Notes: a model not told the origin generated them from the sequence alone. A stretch of 64,000 nt of DNA from Paraglaciecola sp. T6c (GCF_000014225.1 NC_008228.1:1426001-1490000), one strand, 5' to 3'; shown: positions 8,660 through 18,667, numbered from the stretch's first letter. Program-made: numbers and translations.

Positions 8660-10132
8660 TCATCCTAATTTTTCTCTTATTTGGGCGATATATTTGTGCA
8701 TTAAACGTTTAAAAAAGAGACATCTTTCACTCCGTGGCGCCAAAGTTTGCACAATCAATACCATGGCGGACATATATAACAATGCAAAAACTCCCCCAGA
8801 TAAAAGAAGCATCGCAAGGCCTGATGAGTCGATGATGCGACTGACGTACTGCGCCCCTATAACGCTTAAAAGTGCCACGGATACACATATTAAACACCAT
8901 ATTCCCCAAGCTAACAGGGAGAAGTTAACTTGCAATCGAACAAATAAAATCAACACACAAGTTGCACCTATACCTAATAGCCCTCTAAGTTTTGCAAATT
9001 CGGGCAAATCTGTGTCGCCGAAAGTAAATAAGCCAAAAAATATTAAAAGTAGGCTAGCGATGTCAAACATCAGTAATTTGGATATCCACCCTTTTGCAAT
9101 CATGATTTGTTCGAACAATACAATGAAGGGGATATAAAGCACTAATAGAGATAACCGGCTAAGCAATAAGTAGCTATCGCTCCATTGTTCGCCCAAAACT
9201 GTATCGATAAGTGGAGCAGGGAAATGCCAAATATAAAAAACGATGGGTAAAGTGAGCACGGTTGTGGCCATGAGCGACAATTCTATCTGCCCGTTCAAGG
9301 TTTTTCCACTGTGGTGCTTGGCACTGAAGGTGGCAAGTAAAGGTTGAATTGCAGGGGTCAGAAAGTTTTGACTTGGTAACATTACAATATCACGAGAAAG
9401 GTAATATCTGCCAAGATCACGAGCGTTAAAAAGACTCGATACAATAAATGTATCAATTTGAGAGCGGGTATATCCAATGATATTTTTGGCCAGTAGCCAT
9501 CTTGAAAATAACCATTGCTGCTTTATATTTTTCAGGGAAAAAGAAGGCCGAAAAGTATGCACAAGGTAAGAGCCGAAAGTGAAAATTAACGCCGATGTAA
9601 TATCACCGATGATGAGCGCCCAAAAACTGGGATAAATCCAAATCATTAGCATCACAGCACAAAATGAACCGAGACGCTGAAATATCGTTAAGAAGAACAA
9701 TTGCTTGTACGCTAATTCACGTTGAAAAAGTAGTATTCCAGAGTTGCGCAACGCGCGTATCGGCAAAACGCACGTCGCAGCCAAAAGTGCGCCAGTGAGT
9801 TGCATTTCAGAGTAGAAACTATTGATGAATGGTATGCATAGAACGAGGAGGAGCGTAAGGCAACCTTTTATCAGTATATTGATGGTCCAGGCTGCGTCTA
9901 AATCCCCATCAAATACCTCTTTTTTCTGAATAATATACTGTTCATTGCCTAAGTCAGAGAGGACATCAAAGAAATAAATCACCATAGATATGATTGCGGC
10001 GATAGCGAAATCTTGTGGTGTGAGCACGCGCGCTAAAATCACAATGCTGATTAGACCAACAGAGCGTTGAAAGAATTTACCGGCTATTAACAGAGATGCA
10101 CTATTAATAAGTTTGCTGGATGCATTGTTCAT
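8660..10132 (-). CDS. polysaccharide flippase (Wzx/PST family), second copy
   Basis: A 490-residue protein with about 12-14 hydrophobic helices. The N-terminal pattern is typical: SASLLIAGKFFQRSVGLISIVILARVLTP followed by DFAIAAIISMVIYFFDVLSDLG. ALRNSGILLFQRELAYKQLF is the conserved central loop. The sequence differs strongly from the first flippase at 4096-5562, so the two are not a recent duplication. Two flippases in one locus may serve two lipid-linked intermediates, or one may act in polymer export. A 94-base gap with no recognisable promoter separates it from the downstream sulfotransferase gene. Confidence 0.86.
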   Translation of the reverse strand: MNNASSKLINSASLLIAGKFFQRSVGLISIVILARVLTPQDFAIAAIISMVIYFFDVLSDLGNEQYIIQKKEVFDGDLDAAWTINILIKGCLTLLLVLCIPFINSFYSEMQLTGALLAATCVLPIRALRNSGILLFQRELAYKQLFFLTIFQRLGSFCAVMLMIWIYPSFWALIIGDITSALIFTFGSYLVHTFRPSFSLKNIKQQWLFSRWLLAKNIIGYTRSQIDTFIVSSLFNARDLGRYYLSRDIVMLPSQNFLTPAIQPLLATFSAKHHSGKTLNGQIELSLMATTVLTLPIVFYIWHFPAPLIDTVLGEQWSDSYLLLSRLSLLVLYIPFIVLFEQIMIAKGWISKLLMFDIASLLLIFFGLFTFGDTDLPEFAKLRGLLGIGATCVLILFVRLQVNFSLLAWGIWCLICVSVALLSVIGAQYVSRIIDSSGLAMLLLSGGVFALLYMSAMVLIVQTLAPRSERCLFFKRLMHKYIAQIREKLG

Positions 10133-10157
10133 AACATGACGTTATCCGCCGGATTTT

Positions 10158-11312
10158 TCACAATTTATTGAACTCTGTCACTATCTTTTCACTCAGCACT
10201 GGCCAGTCCAAGGTCTGTTGAACGTGCTTTCTACCTGTTTTGCCCATTCTTTCTCTGAGGATATCGTTTTCGAGTAAGTCGCATATCTTGTCAGCTAACA
10301 CTTGGGGCTGGGTGCAATCAACGATAAAACCCGTTTCACCTAGTAACATGGTTTCAGATGTGCCTCCTGAATCCCCAGCAATGACAGGGCGTTCACATGC
10401 TTGCGCCTCTACTAGCACCATACCGAAGCCTTCGATATCGCTTCCTACGGTGCGATTTGGCAGAACAAATACATCACATTGCTGGTAGCACTGGATCATT
10501 TGTTCATCATTCAGCTCAGACATGAATAAGACGTGCTCTTCAAGGTTCAGGTCTTTTACAAGGGCATGTAAGGCGCTCTTGCGTTCGCCATCGCCTATTA
10601 TCGCGTACAAGGCAGTAGGAAAGCGTTTTATGATGATGGGCAATGCTTCAATGAGTTTGTCGTGCCCTTTACGTTCTTGTAGGCGCCCAACTGTGAGAAC
10701 CACTTTTTTATCTTCCCAGCCAAATTGTGATTTTACCTCTTGTGAGGGGAGGGCGGGGATGAACAAACTAGCGTCTACACCGGGATTGAATACCATGGTT
10801 TTTGCAGGGTCGGTATGCCACTTATTGAGTAATATGTCAGCCGTGTTCTGGCTATTGGCGATAAGTCGAGTCGCGCCACCGAGCGCTTTATTAACGATCC
10901 AACTTAGTTCTCGGCTGGTCGCTGCTGTTTCCACATCCTCACCGTGAACATAGCAAATATACGGAATACCCTTTATTTTACTGATGAGAAAACCAATAAA
11001 GCCCTCGGGTAAACAACGTCCGCAGTGAATGACCTCAATGTCATTTTGCTTGACGACTTTTAATACGGCACGTAATGCGCGAAAGTAGTATTTTAGCCCC
11101 GTTAGGCTCTTTAAGCCCCAGCTCCATGAGCTAAGTGGTAAACGATACGTTTCAAGTGGGCTTATGCTATCAACTTCATCACTTTTATCATCTTGTCCAG
11201 CGGCTACAACGACATTACCTGTTGTTATGCGCGTATAGACCTCCCAAAACCAACGGCCACTTCCACCTTTAACGGGGGGAAATATTTCACTCAATAGCAA
11301 GGTTTTTTTCAT
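10158..11312 (-). CDS. glycosyltransferase family 4
   Basis: A 384-residue GT-B enzyme. The N-terminus TLLLSEIFPPVKGGSGRWFWEV carries the glycine-rich acceptor loop, and VLTVGRLQERKGHDKLIEALP marks the start of the donor domain. ECDVFVLPN-like QQCDVFVLPN and EGFGMVLVEAQACERPVIAGDSGG provide the EX7E motif (Glu of EGFG and Glu of VEAQ). No membrane segment or signal is seen, so the enzyme is cytoplasmic or peripheral. Its start overlaps the sulfotransferase stop as ATGA, so the two are probably translated in step. The sugar donor is unknown. Confidence 0.88.
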   Translation of the reverse strand: MKKTLLLSEIFPPVKGGSGRWFWEVYTRITTGNVVVAAGQDDKSDEVDSISPLETYRLPLSSWSWGLKSLTGLKYYFRALRAVLKVVKQNDIEVIHCGRCLPEGFIGFLISKIKGIPYICYVHGEDVETAATSRELSWIVNKALGGATRLIANSQNTADILLNKWHTDPAKTMVFNPGVDASLFIPALPSQEVKSQFGWEDKKVVLTVGRLQERKGHDKLIEALPIIIKRFPTALYAIIGDGERKSALHALVKDLNLEEHVLFMSELNDEQMIQCYQQCDVFVLPNRTVGSDIEGFGMVLVEAQACERPVIAGDSGGTSETMLLGETGFIVDCTQPQVLADKICDLLENDILRERMGKTGRKHVQQTLDWPVLSEKIVTEFNKL

Positions 11313-12358
11313 CGTTCTGGGTCCGTGATAGAGCGCTCTTCGAGCATCAGTGACAGGTTCTGTTCACAAATATATTCATGCTGCGCAAACCAATCTTCGT
11401 CGGCATATTTACGCCAACGCTCAGTCGGCGGCGCTTGAATGACATCAACTAAGGGGGCAACCTTGTTTGTGTCCAAATTCAGTGCAGTAAACATATCTGA
11501 AATGACGGCTTTAGGAGCACTCGTGAGGTTCTCAAAACTTAAACTCATGTCCGAAAACGTTAGACCATGTAGGTAGGATAGTTTCCATAAATAATAAAAG
11601 CGTTGATAGGGATGGGGCGTATTTTTTATATCAAGTACAGGGTAATGTTTAGCGAGATCGCGACACCACACGTCTAAGTAAAAAGCATCCTGATACGTGC
11701 TATGTACATCATCTTTATTCATTAGCTGTTGATCAGTGAGAAACGAACACCATTGATCTCGTGGATGACGGTACAGATGCAAAATCTTTGCGTTGGGGAA
11801 ATGCTGCCTTATCCAAGGCAAACGAAAATCAATACGATTGAACTGCAGTACCGGGCGCCTTGGTGCTGCTTCTATCATCTGCTCAATAAATCGTTTCATC
11901 TGCGGATCCCATGATTGGGCAGACATATATAGGCTCTTGCGGATCCAATCCTCGTTATAGGTGTCACACAACTGGCTAAGGCCGTTGTATTCAGCCCAAT
12001 AGTCATCTACGCCGCGATGTGTGTTATCCACATTGTCGCCGCGCATTTGCTCGTTGAACCATTGGCGCTCATTAAATGGCTCGTAATAGGCACTGCATTC
12101 GGGGGTTTGCCTGAATAAATTCCACAGCAGGGTTGAACCGCTTCTAAACCGACTGGTGATAAAGACAATGTCGTCCCGTTCAGATGTGACAGGGGACAAT
12201 GGAGCTTGGTTTGATGCATAAGGCGAGACTAGGTTACTCAAGGCTGGTAGAGATTGCGCGCAGTGCAGTGCTTTGTCGTCTAGTTGTTGCTCAATAGAAG
12301 GCTGTTGCAATAATTTAGCGGTCACATTGACCATCATCTTTTTCAGTGCTTTTTTCAT
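11309..12358 (-). CDS. sulfotransferase family protein
   Basis: A 349-residue protein. The PAPS-binding loop FITSRFRSGSTLLWNLF (66-82) is clear. It is followed by YYEPFNERQWF, and ILHLYRHPRDQWCSFL supplies the Arg/Ser pair of the 3'-phosphate site. The last third (SLSFENLTSAPKAVISDMF) matches the general sulfotransferase-3 pattern. The role is inferred to be O-sulfation of the EPS or of a lipid-linked precursor. It is the second sulfotransferase in this locus and sits between two GT4 genes, overlapping the downstream one by four bases. Confidence 0.85.
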   Translation of the reverse strand: MKKALKKMMVNVTAKLLQQPSIEQQLDDKALHCAQSLPALSNLVSPYASNQAPLSPVTSERDDIVFITSRFRSGSTLLWNLFRQTPECSAYYEPFNERQWFNEQMRGDNVDNTHRGVDDYWAEYNGLSQLCDTYNEDWIRKSLYMSAQSWDPQMKRFIEQMIEAAPRRPVLQFNRIDFRLPWIRQHFPNAKILHLYRHPRDQWCSFLTDQQLMNKDDVHSTYQDAFYLDVWCRDLAKHYPVLDIKNTPHPYQRFYYLWKLSYLHGLTFSDMSLSFENLTSAPKAVISDMFTALNLDTNKVAPLVDVIQAPPTERWRKYADEDWFAQHEYICEQNLSLMLEERSITDPER

Positions 12359-12361
12359 TGT

Positions 12362-13477
12362 CTATGCCTGCACGCTTGAGAATAATCGCAAATAAAGCGC
12401 TTCATATGCTTGTGTCATATTTTTAATATCAAACGTATTTTCAAACCGTATTTTGGACGCTTTACCGAAGGTATCTTGTAGTTGCTTATTTTGTGCCAGC
12501 GCTATCATTGCATCTGCGTAAGCTTGCTCGTCGTCATTTGGTGTGACAAGACCTGTGACGTCGTGTAAAACGATTTCGGGGTTGCCTCCTGCGTGGGTCA
12601 CAATGCAAGGCTTACTCAATGACATCGCTTCTAACAGCGTCATGGATGTGCCTTCGCTGAGTGAGGGCAGTAGATAAATATCCATCAATGCTAAATGGGC
12701 ATGAGGTTTTGGCTCATAGCCGGTCATGATTACGCTTTGTGACAAATCTAGGGTACTTATTAATGCCTCTGTGTTTTCTCGCTCTTCACCATCGCCAACA
12801 ATCATCAACTTTGCGTTTACGCCAGCATCAATAACCCGTTTAAATGCCCTTAGCATCATACTGTGGTTTTTTATCGGGTCGAGCCTAGCAATAGTGCCAA
12901 ACAAAATACACTCTTGAGTCAGAGGGAATTGTCGTTGCACATCTTCTAATTTCGCCGGCACGGGTTCAACACCCTTAATCCCGTTATAAACTACGTCAAT
13001 ATCGTTACTGGGGATATACTCGAATTCCACAAGAGCATCACGTGTTGCTGCTGAAATAGCTGTGGTCGCATGCGTGAAACGGTGCAGAATAGGATTGATT
13101 ATTTTGCGCTTCCAGGTGGTTGAATCTGGGTAAAACCGACCGTGTTCAGTGAAAACGATTTTTGCTGACGTTGCTAATGCACCTAACACACCGTAAACGT
13201 AGGGGGTATATTGATGACAGTGAATAATATCGATTTTATGCGTTGTAATATGTTGGCGTATTTTGGATATCAAGCTCATGTCGAAGCCAGGTTTGCGGCT
13301 TAGAGCTTCTATGTGAATGCCATTATTGATCAAGTCTTCAGCAAACGGCCCAAGAGGTGATTCAATGCACAGCACTGACATAGTAAAGCGTGAAGCGTCG
13401 GCTCCTAAAATTAGGTTTTTAATTACCTGCTCCGTACCGCCGATACGCATATCAAATGTAAGATGAAGTATATTCAT
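12362..13477 (-). CDS. glycosyltransferase family 4 (possibly PEP-CTERM-associated type)
   Basis: A 371-residue GT-B enzyme. Visible motifs are MNILHLTFDMRIGGTEQVIKNL (acceptor domain), IDIIHCHQYTPYVYGVLGAL, VFTEHGRFYPD, IARLDPIKNHSMMLRAF (start of donor domain), IVGDGEER and LLPSLSEGTSMTLLEAMSLSKP (EX7E). The N-terminus and HGRFYPD resemble glycosyltransferases recorded next to exosortase A, but I cannot separate that subfamily from general GT4 by eye. It lies four bases from the sulfotransferase gene and 13 bases after the amidotransferase gene. It adds a sugar to the growing repeat unit on the cytoplasmic face. Confidence 0.87.
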   Translation of the reverse strand: MNILHLTFDMRIGGTEQVIKNLILGADASRFTMSVLCIESPLGPFAEDLINNGIHIEALSRKPGFDMSLISKIRQHITTHKIDIIHCHQYTPYVYGVLGALATSAKIVFTEHGRFYPDSTTWKRKIINPILHRFTHATTAISAATRDALVEFEYIPSNDIDVVYNGIKGVEPVPAKLEDVQRQFPLTQECILFGTIARLDPIKNHSMMLRAFKRVIDAGVNAKLMIVGDGEERENTEALISTLDLSQSVIMTGYEPKPHAHLALMDIYLLPSLSEGTSMTLLEAMSLSKPCIVTHAGGNPEIVLHDVTGLVTPNDDEQAYADAMIALAQNKQLQDTFGKASKIRFENTFDIKNMTQAYEALYLRLFSSVQA

Positions 13478-13490
13478 TAAAATCGACTCA

Positions 13491-15395
13491 TCATTGCGAT
13501 TTTGTCATTTCAGTCGATTGAATATAACGAAACCACCACATTTGAAACATCAACATGCTCCATAACACCGTGCTGTGATCGGCTTTTTCTGCTTGATGTT
13601 GCTGCCAAAGCTGCTTGACCACATTCATATCAAAATATTGTTGGATGCCCTGAGCTTTATTAAACAAGTAATCTTCGGTTAGTTCTTTAATTTCACATCG
13701 TAACCATGTCGCTAAGGGCACCGAGAAGCCCATTTTTTTGCGATATAAAATATCATCAGGCAAAACTGGTTTAAAGGCTTCTTTGAGGATGAATTTTTTC
13801 TCGCCGTCACGATATTTTAAATCCGATGGCAGGGTAGCAGAGAATTCAATGACGTCTTTATCTAGTAGGGGCGCACGCACTTCTAAGGAGTGCGCCATAC
13901 TCATACGATCGACTTTTACTAAAATGCCGCCGGGCAAGTAGGTCTTCATGTCGGTATACAAAATCTTCGACAAGTGGTCTTTCCCATCGGCCTTGTGGTA
14001 GTTTTCGAGTGTTACTTCACTTGGATGGTAAGCGCCTAACTTAGCCTTGGTATCTGATGAGGCTAAACGTTCCCAAAGGCGATCATCTATCATCGAGTTA
14101 GTCACATAAAACCCCATGGCGGGGTCTAAACTCAAACTTGTTAACAGAGATTTAGCCTTTCTAAATAGTGGATGCTCACTTTTAGCGAATACGTTGGCGA
14201 GTTTAGGGAATACCTTCTTGCGCAGCGCTTCGGGAAAGCGTTCACGTAGTTTGTTTTCCAGTGCATCTGTGGTGTATTTTTCATAGCCTGCAAATACTTC
14301 ATCGCCGCCATCACCGGCAATCGCTACCGTTACCTGAGAGCGTGCCAACTGAGAAACAAAATACGTTGGTACTAAAGATGGGTCGGCAAAAGGCTCGTCA
14401 AAATAACCGACTATCTCTTCTAAGTTGTCTTTTACATTTTGGTGAACGGTAAATTCGTGGTGCTCGGTTTTATATTGATCAGCGACAATTTGGGCAAATT
14501 CGGTTTCGTTAAAACGCTTTTCATCGAATCCTATTGAGCAGGTTTTGACTGGCTTATCGCTATTCAGCGCCATCATAGCGACCACACCACTGGAGTCTAT
14601 TCCACCACTCAAAAATGCGCCTAAGGGCACGTCACTGACCATACGAGAACAGGTTTTTTCTGTGGCTAAATCGTAAAGTGCTTTGGTCAGTTCGGTCTGA
14701 GATTGATTGCTGGTTTGCTTAAAGGAAACATCCCAGTATTGTTCTATCTGTATCCCATCTTGCGAGACCCACATAAAGTGTGCCGGAGGCAGTTTGTGAA
14801 TATCGGTGAAAATAGTTTTTGGGTCTGGTACATATTGATAAGCAAAGAAGTCATGTACTGCGTCTAGCCTGACCTCCCGCGACACATTGGGGAGTGTAAG
14901 TAATGCTTTAATTTCAGAGGCAAACGCAAACTGAGTGTCAGTTTTAAGGTAATAAAGGGGCTTTTTGCCTACGCGATCTCGAGCAATGAGTAAACGCTTG
15001 CTGGTAGTGTCCCAAAGGGCGAATGCGAACATGCCATTTAACATGCTAAGCATCTTTTCACCGTGCGCTGCATAGAGCGCAAGGATCACTTCTGTGTCCG
15101 TGTGGGTTTTAAATGGATAGCCTTCGCTGACAAGGTCATCACGAAGTGCCTGAAAGTTATATATCTCACCGTTAAAGGCAATGATGTATCTTTCGTCATG
15201 TGAGTACATAGGCTGTGTGCCGGCTTCTGACAAGTCGATAATGGCCAACCGACGATGGGCTAGACCTACGTATTCATCGATATATTCGCGACCAGCGTCT
15301 GGACCACGATGATAAATACTGTCACCCATTTTTTTAAGGGTTTGCTGGTTACCCATGTTCCCGCTAAATTGTGTAAACCCTGCAATACCACACAT
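13491..15395 (-). CDS. asparagine synthase-like amidotransferase (glutamine-hydrolysing), XrtA-associated type
   Basis: A 634-residue enzyme. I place the start at 15395 because the mature form must begin Met-Cys: MCGIAGFTQFSG gives the Ntn nucleophile Cys2, and a longer frame starting at 15503 would bury it. The class II glutaminase domain spans about 1-200 (HRGPDAG, AHRRLAIIDLS, FNGEIYNF, DTEVILALY). The synthetase domain follows with LSGGIDSSGVVAM (PPi loop SGGxDS), YFDEPFADPS and IAGDGGDEVFAGY. Exosortase-A loci usually carry such an amidotransferase, thought to amidate a sugar carboxylate or a related group. It acts in the cytoplasm. Confidence 0.88.
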   Translation of the reverse strand: MCGIAGFTQFSGNMGNQQTLKKMGDSIYHRGPDAGREYIDEYVGLAHRRLAIIDLSEAGTQPMYSHDERYIIAFNGEIYNFQALRDDLVSEGYPFKTHTDTEVILALYAAHGEKMLSMLNGMFAFALWDTTSKRLLIARDRVGKKPLYYLKTDTQFAFASEIKALLTLPNVSREVRLDAVHDFFAYQYVPDPKTIFTDIHKLPPAHFMWVSQDGIQIEQYWDVSFKQTSNQSQTELTKALYDLATEKTCSRMVSDVPLGAFLSGGIDSSGVVAMMALNSDKPVKTCSIGFDEKRFNETEFAQIVADQYKTEHHEFTVHQNVKDNLEEIVGYFDEPFADPSLVPTYFVSQLARSQVTVAIAGDGGDEVFAGYEKYTTDALENKLRERFPEALRKKVFPKLANVFAKSEHPLFRKAKSLLTSLSLDPAMGFYVTNSMIDDRLWERLASSDTKAKLGAYHPSEVTLENYHKADGKDHLSKILYTDMKTYLPGGILVKVDRMSMAHSLEVRAPLLDKDVIEFSATLPSDLKYRDGEKKFILKEAFKPVLPDDILYRKKMGFSVPLATWLRCEIKELTEDYLFNKAQGIQQYFDMNVVKQLWQQHQAEKADHSTVLWSMLMFQMWWFRYIQSTEMTKSQ

Positions 15396-15468
15396 AGATA
15401 TTTCGGCCCTGTAGTTGGTGTTCTTTATTGAACAAACCATTTGATGCATACCAAATGGCTGGTCATCT

Positions 15469-16536
15469 TTACAAACTGATATGTTTACGAATTTTAGGAC
15501 CAAGCGCGGTCGTTACATGCAAAGGCAATTTTGCCCAAACTTTCTCAATTACGGGTCTGATTTTACCCTGTGGTACGTTTTCACGTTCATCGTTATCCTG
15601 AGCGCTAAAATCTTGTTGAATTTGTGTTGTGGCATCATACCAATTCAGTAATTGGGGCGTGGCTCCCCACTGAGCTTTAAATCGATAAGTCCCCTCATTA
15701 AAAGTGGAGCGCCCAAAATCAAATGTTTGCATGTTATTGTCACACGCTTCTTTTAGTAAAGACCAATACAACAGCATGTTAGGAGCTAAACGATTGTACT
15801 CGGCGACTGTCGATGCCCATGGTATTGAAGTCACTCCCCCTGTAGACAGCGTTATCCCAGCACCAACGGGTACGTTTTCACTGTAAACGACGGATAATAT
15901 ACTGTTTTCTTTATAGTTTTCAATGATATGTTGAAACCATGCTTTGCTATGTACAGGGGAGCCCAATTTACGCATATTGATCGCGAATATGTGGTAAAAA
16001 TCGTCCAAGCCATTACCGTTTTTATGGATTTCATAGCGCAGGCCATTTTTTTCTGACTTTCGTATTTGGCTGCGTAGTTTTGATTTGAAGTTGCTCATTA
16101 ATTCTTCACTAGTGGCGGGCAACGACAAAAGCATGCGTACTTTTTGGCCTTCCATTTGTGACTCTGGTGGGGGTTCGTCTATGTAGTCTCTTAATTGAAA
16201 TGTTCGCCCAGTGACATTCAATAATTGCTGCTTCATGAATGCCATCAGTTTATCTGCAGTTGTGCTGTCATCAGCGAGCAAGAAACCCAAATCACAATAG
16301 GGCAGGGAGCAAAATGCAGGGCGCAACAAAGGTCGACGCATCAGGATACAAGGGAACACGCCAACAACGTCGTCGCCGCAAAGGGCAATGGCTGAGGTAT
16401 TTTCGTGTTGGTATGCCTGTTCTACACTTTCGACCCAACCATAATAGTGATATGGCGTTGCTCTAGGGTGGTTATTGATGTAAGCATTCCATATGGATTT
16501 GTCTGCTTGTGTGACTAAGCGTACTTGCACCGTCAT
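15469..16536 (-). CDS. FemAB-like (GNAT-fold) protein, XrtA/PEP-CTERM-associated
   Basis: A 355-residue protein. The N-terminal part (WNAYINNHPRATPYHYYGWVESVEQAYQHEN) and CILMRRPLLRPAFCSLPYCDLGFLLAD match the FemAB-related family found in exosortase loci. FKSKLRSQIRKSEKNGLRYEI (about 150-170) and FDFGRSTFNEGTYRFKAQWG (about 273-292) are the best-conserved segments of FemAB/BioF2-type acyltransferases. It probably transfers an aminoacyl or acyl group to the EPS precursor. The stop lies 73 bases before the amidotransferase start, and the start overlaps the deacetylase stop by four bases. Confidence 0.85.
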   Translation of the reverse strand: MTVQVRLVTQADKSIWNAYINNHPRATPYHYYGWVESVEQAYQHENTSAIALCGDDVVGVFPCILMRRPLLRPAFCSLPYCDLGFLLADDSTTADKLMAFMKQQLLNVTGRTFQLRDYIDEPPPESQMEGQKVRMLLSLPATSEELMSNFKSKLRSQIRKSEKNGLRYEIHKNGNGLDDFYHIFAINMRKLGSPVHSKAWFQHIIENYKENSILSVVYSENVPVGAGITLSTGGVTSIPWASTVAEYNRLAPNMLLYWSLLKEACDNNMQTFDFGRSTFNEGTYRFKAQWGATPQLLNWYDATTQIQQDFSAQDNDERENVPQGKIRPVIEKVWAKLPLHVTTALGPKIRKHISL

Positions 16537-17540
16537 TTTGTACTCTTCTGTGGATGTTGCTGAATTTTTTCAGCTGCTTCAGATAGCGTACAAAAATTCA
16601 GTTCGTATTTAGCGCGCAACGTTGTGATCACCTCAGTTATGGATTCGCTTAAAAACTCATAGGCGTTACGGTTTCCTAGTAAGCTGTTGTTGTTATCCAA
16701 TAAGCTTGAGCTGTGCATGTACATGTGAAGCACTGTGTATCCTTTGTTTATGACGGTTTCACACAGAGATAACATGTCTTTCGGTGCTGATAACTCGGGG
16801 CACAAATATTGTTTACGTAATAAATGTGTGTGCCAAGCGATACCATTAAACCTCGTCCAACTATACGGAGGAGAGGCAAATTTGGTGTGAATGTCATTCC
16901 ATCGTGAAAAGTTCGGACGATTAAAGCCAACAGTTACCGGCAACTCAAAAATATCCCGCTGTTGTGATGACACAAGGGGATTGTTTAAATCAGGCCAATA
17001 GGGGAGTGATGGTGCCCCAAGGCAACTGAAATAGTCGTTGCTGTAAAATGGATAAACGCTCGAGTCAACGGTTATTCCTACATTGGTCAACAGCTTTAAA
17101 ACATTGGAGTCAATTCCCCATCGCCCAGTGCGAAACGATTTGGCTTTAACTGAGAATTGCTCTTCGATGCGGCGCATTAACACGTCAAGCTTTTGCGATA
17201 CTTGCTCTTTAGGCAAATTAACTACGTGTGAGCTTTCATCTGTTGCAGGACCAAAATATGGAGGGTTGCACCAAGGGTGAAGATGAGCACCAATCTCGCA
17301 ATTTTGTTGAGCGGAAATTGTTCTAATGGTTGATGCAGCAGTAGGGCAATCCGCAACTGCATAGTCGACTAGGTATGTTGGTCGAACCCCTAAAGCACCA
17401 AGGTGCGCGTGAAAACTGGGCAACAATGCCACATTATTCACATCAGCATTTTGTTGTGGGAATGCACCTGACCAGTCCCATTCTTCCTCTGTATCAATGG
17501 AGAGAACAAAAATAATGGGTGGCGATTTGCTTCGTTGCAT
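16533..17540 (-). CDS. polysaccharide deacetylase family protein (NodB-like)
   Basis: A 335-residue protein without signal peptide. The NodB metal site is visible: FVLSIDTEEEWDW (Asp-Thr-Glu, about 12-24) and IGAHLHPWCNPPY (the two His, about 86-98). SFRTGRWGIDSNVLKLLTNVGITVDSSVYP is the later catalytic region. In EPS loci such enzymes remove N-acetyl groups from hexosamines. This member begins with DTEEEWD rather than the DVEDYF of the usual XrtA-associated deacetylase, so it is a different subfamily. It overlaps its neighbours by four bases and one base. Confidence 0.82.
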   Translation of the reverse strand: MQRSKSPPIIFVLSIDTEEEWDWSGAFPQQNADVNNVALLPSFHAHLGALGVRPTYLVDYAVADCPTAASTIRTISAQQNCEIGAHLHPWCNPPYFGPATDESSHVVNLPKEQVSQKLDVLMRRIEEQFSVKAKSFRTGRWGIDSNVLKLLTNVGITVDSSVYPFYSNDYFSCLGAPSLPYWPDLNNPLVSSQQRDIFELPVTVGFNRPNFSRWNDIHTKFASPPYSWTRFNGIAWHTHLLRKQYLCPELSAPKDMLSLCETVINKGYTVLHMYMHSSSLLDNNNSLLGNRNAYEFLSESITEVITTLRAKYELNFCTLSEAAEKIQQHPQKSTK

Positions 17541-18664
17541 TAACTATCCTTTGTCATCTCGTCAAACAAATCACTGTATTGCGCTGCCATACGTTGAGCA
17601 GAATAATTATCGTATACGAATTGCTTAGCATTTTCAGCCATTTCTGTTGCATACGTTTGGTTGTACAACAATTTTTCCCAATAGGTAAGTAGAGTTTCTT
17701 TATCACCTAACGTGGCGAGTAAGCCTGTTTTTTCATGGCTGATTAATTGGTCAATACCGGCTATGTCATAAGCCGCTACGGGGATACTGGCAGCAGTTGC
17801 CTCCATTAGGCATCTTGGGATCCCTTCCAACGTTGAGGTCATAACAAATAAATCAAACGACTTAAGCAGGCTTAATCTGTCATCCCTAAAACCTAAAAAC
17901 TGTATCGCGTCTTTACTGGCTAACGTTTGAGTATGCTGCTCTAATTCTTGTCGTGCATCCCCATCCCCGAGTAAAATTAATTCAGTATCAGGATGCTTTT
18001 TATGTAATTTCTCAAAAATGTCGAGAATATCGTGAATATTTTTTCGACTAATCATTTGGCCGACAAAGCCAATGCGTTTTTTGTTGGGCTCCACGCGCGC
18101 AGGTACGGGCTCTGCTTCCACCTCAGACAGATCTACACCGTTCTGAATATACAGTGTCTTTTCAGGCTTAACGCCAATGTTCAACACGTCTTGCATAAGC
18201 TGTTGTGAAAGAGGAACGACTTTATGAGCAAAGCGCATCGACTGACACCCAAGCCAGATAAACGTCTTTAATTTAAAGTCTTTCGCATTCTCAAAGCCGT
18301 GTGGAGTCACCACGCACTGGATTTTTGCTCGCCTCGCCGCCAGTACGCCTATAATGTCTGACTTGTATCCATGGGTGTGAATGATATCAATATTCTGTTC
18401 ACGAATAAGCGTGGCGAGTCTATCCACGGCCCCTAAATCAAACTTATTCTTCATGTCGATAATATGCGTTGCTAAATTTAACTTTTGGTACTCCTTGACC
18501 AACTCCAGTGGTTTTTGACCAGGCTCCATGGTGACTGCTAAGTCGCATATCGTTGTATCGGGATTTAAATGCTTCGCTAAGGCAAGCACCCAACGCTCTG
18601 CACCGTAAAAGCCTGTTGGGCAGATAAATTGAAGTACTTTACGTTTTCTTATCATAGGTAACAT
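17540..18664 (-). CDS. glycosyltransferase family 4
   Basis: A 374-residue GT-B enzyme. Motifs are LQFICPTGFYGAERWVLALAKHL (acceptor loop), IDIIHTHGYKSDIIGVLAAR, VTPHGFENA, IGFVGQMISRKNIHDILDIF (donor domain), LILLGDGDAR and FDLFVMTSTLEGIPRCLMEATAASIPVAA (EX7E). The start at 18664 has a crowded AAGG only a few bases upstream. The second ATG at 18655 has AAGG at better spacing and may be the true start. The stop overlaps the deacetylase start by one base (TAATG). The donor sugar is unknown. Confidence 0.87.
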   Translation of the reverse strand: MLPMIRKRKVLQFICPTGFYGAERWVLALAKHLNPDTTICDLAVTMEPGQKPLELVKEYQKLNLATHIIDMKNKFDLGAVDRLATLIREQNIDIIHTHGYKSDIIGVLAARRAKIQCVVTPHGFENAKDFKLKTFIWLGCQSMRFAHKVVPLSQQLMQDVLNIGVKPEKTLYIQNGVDLSEVEAEPVPARVEPNKKRIGFVGQMISRKNIHDILDIFEKLHKKHPDTELILLGDGDARQELEQHTQTLASKDAIQFLGFRDDRLSLLKSFDLFVMTSTLEGIPRCLMEATAASIPVAAYDIAGIDQLISHEKTGLLATLGDKETLLTYWEKLLYNQTYATEMAENAKQFVYDNYSAQRMAAQYSDLFDEMTKDS

Positions 18665-18667
18665 GCC

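Noticed and set aside
8694-9137. 147-codon frame on the plus strand within the second flippase gene
   Set aside because: Antisense shadow of a membrane protein gene; composition (many Asn, Ile, Lys, Cys) does not suggest a real protein.
10522-10947. 141-codon plus-strand frame inside a GT4 gene
   Set aside because: Antisense to conserved GT4 motifs, Ser/Arg-rich and without a ribosome site.
15396-15503. Longer N-terminus for the asparagine-synthase-like protein
   Set aside because: It would put 36 residues before Cys2, which must be N-terminal after Met removal for glutaminase activity.
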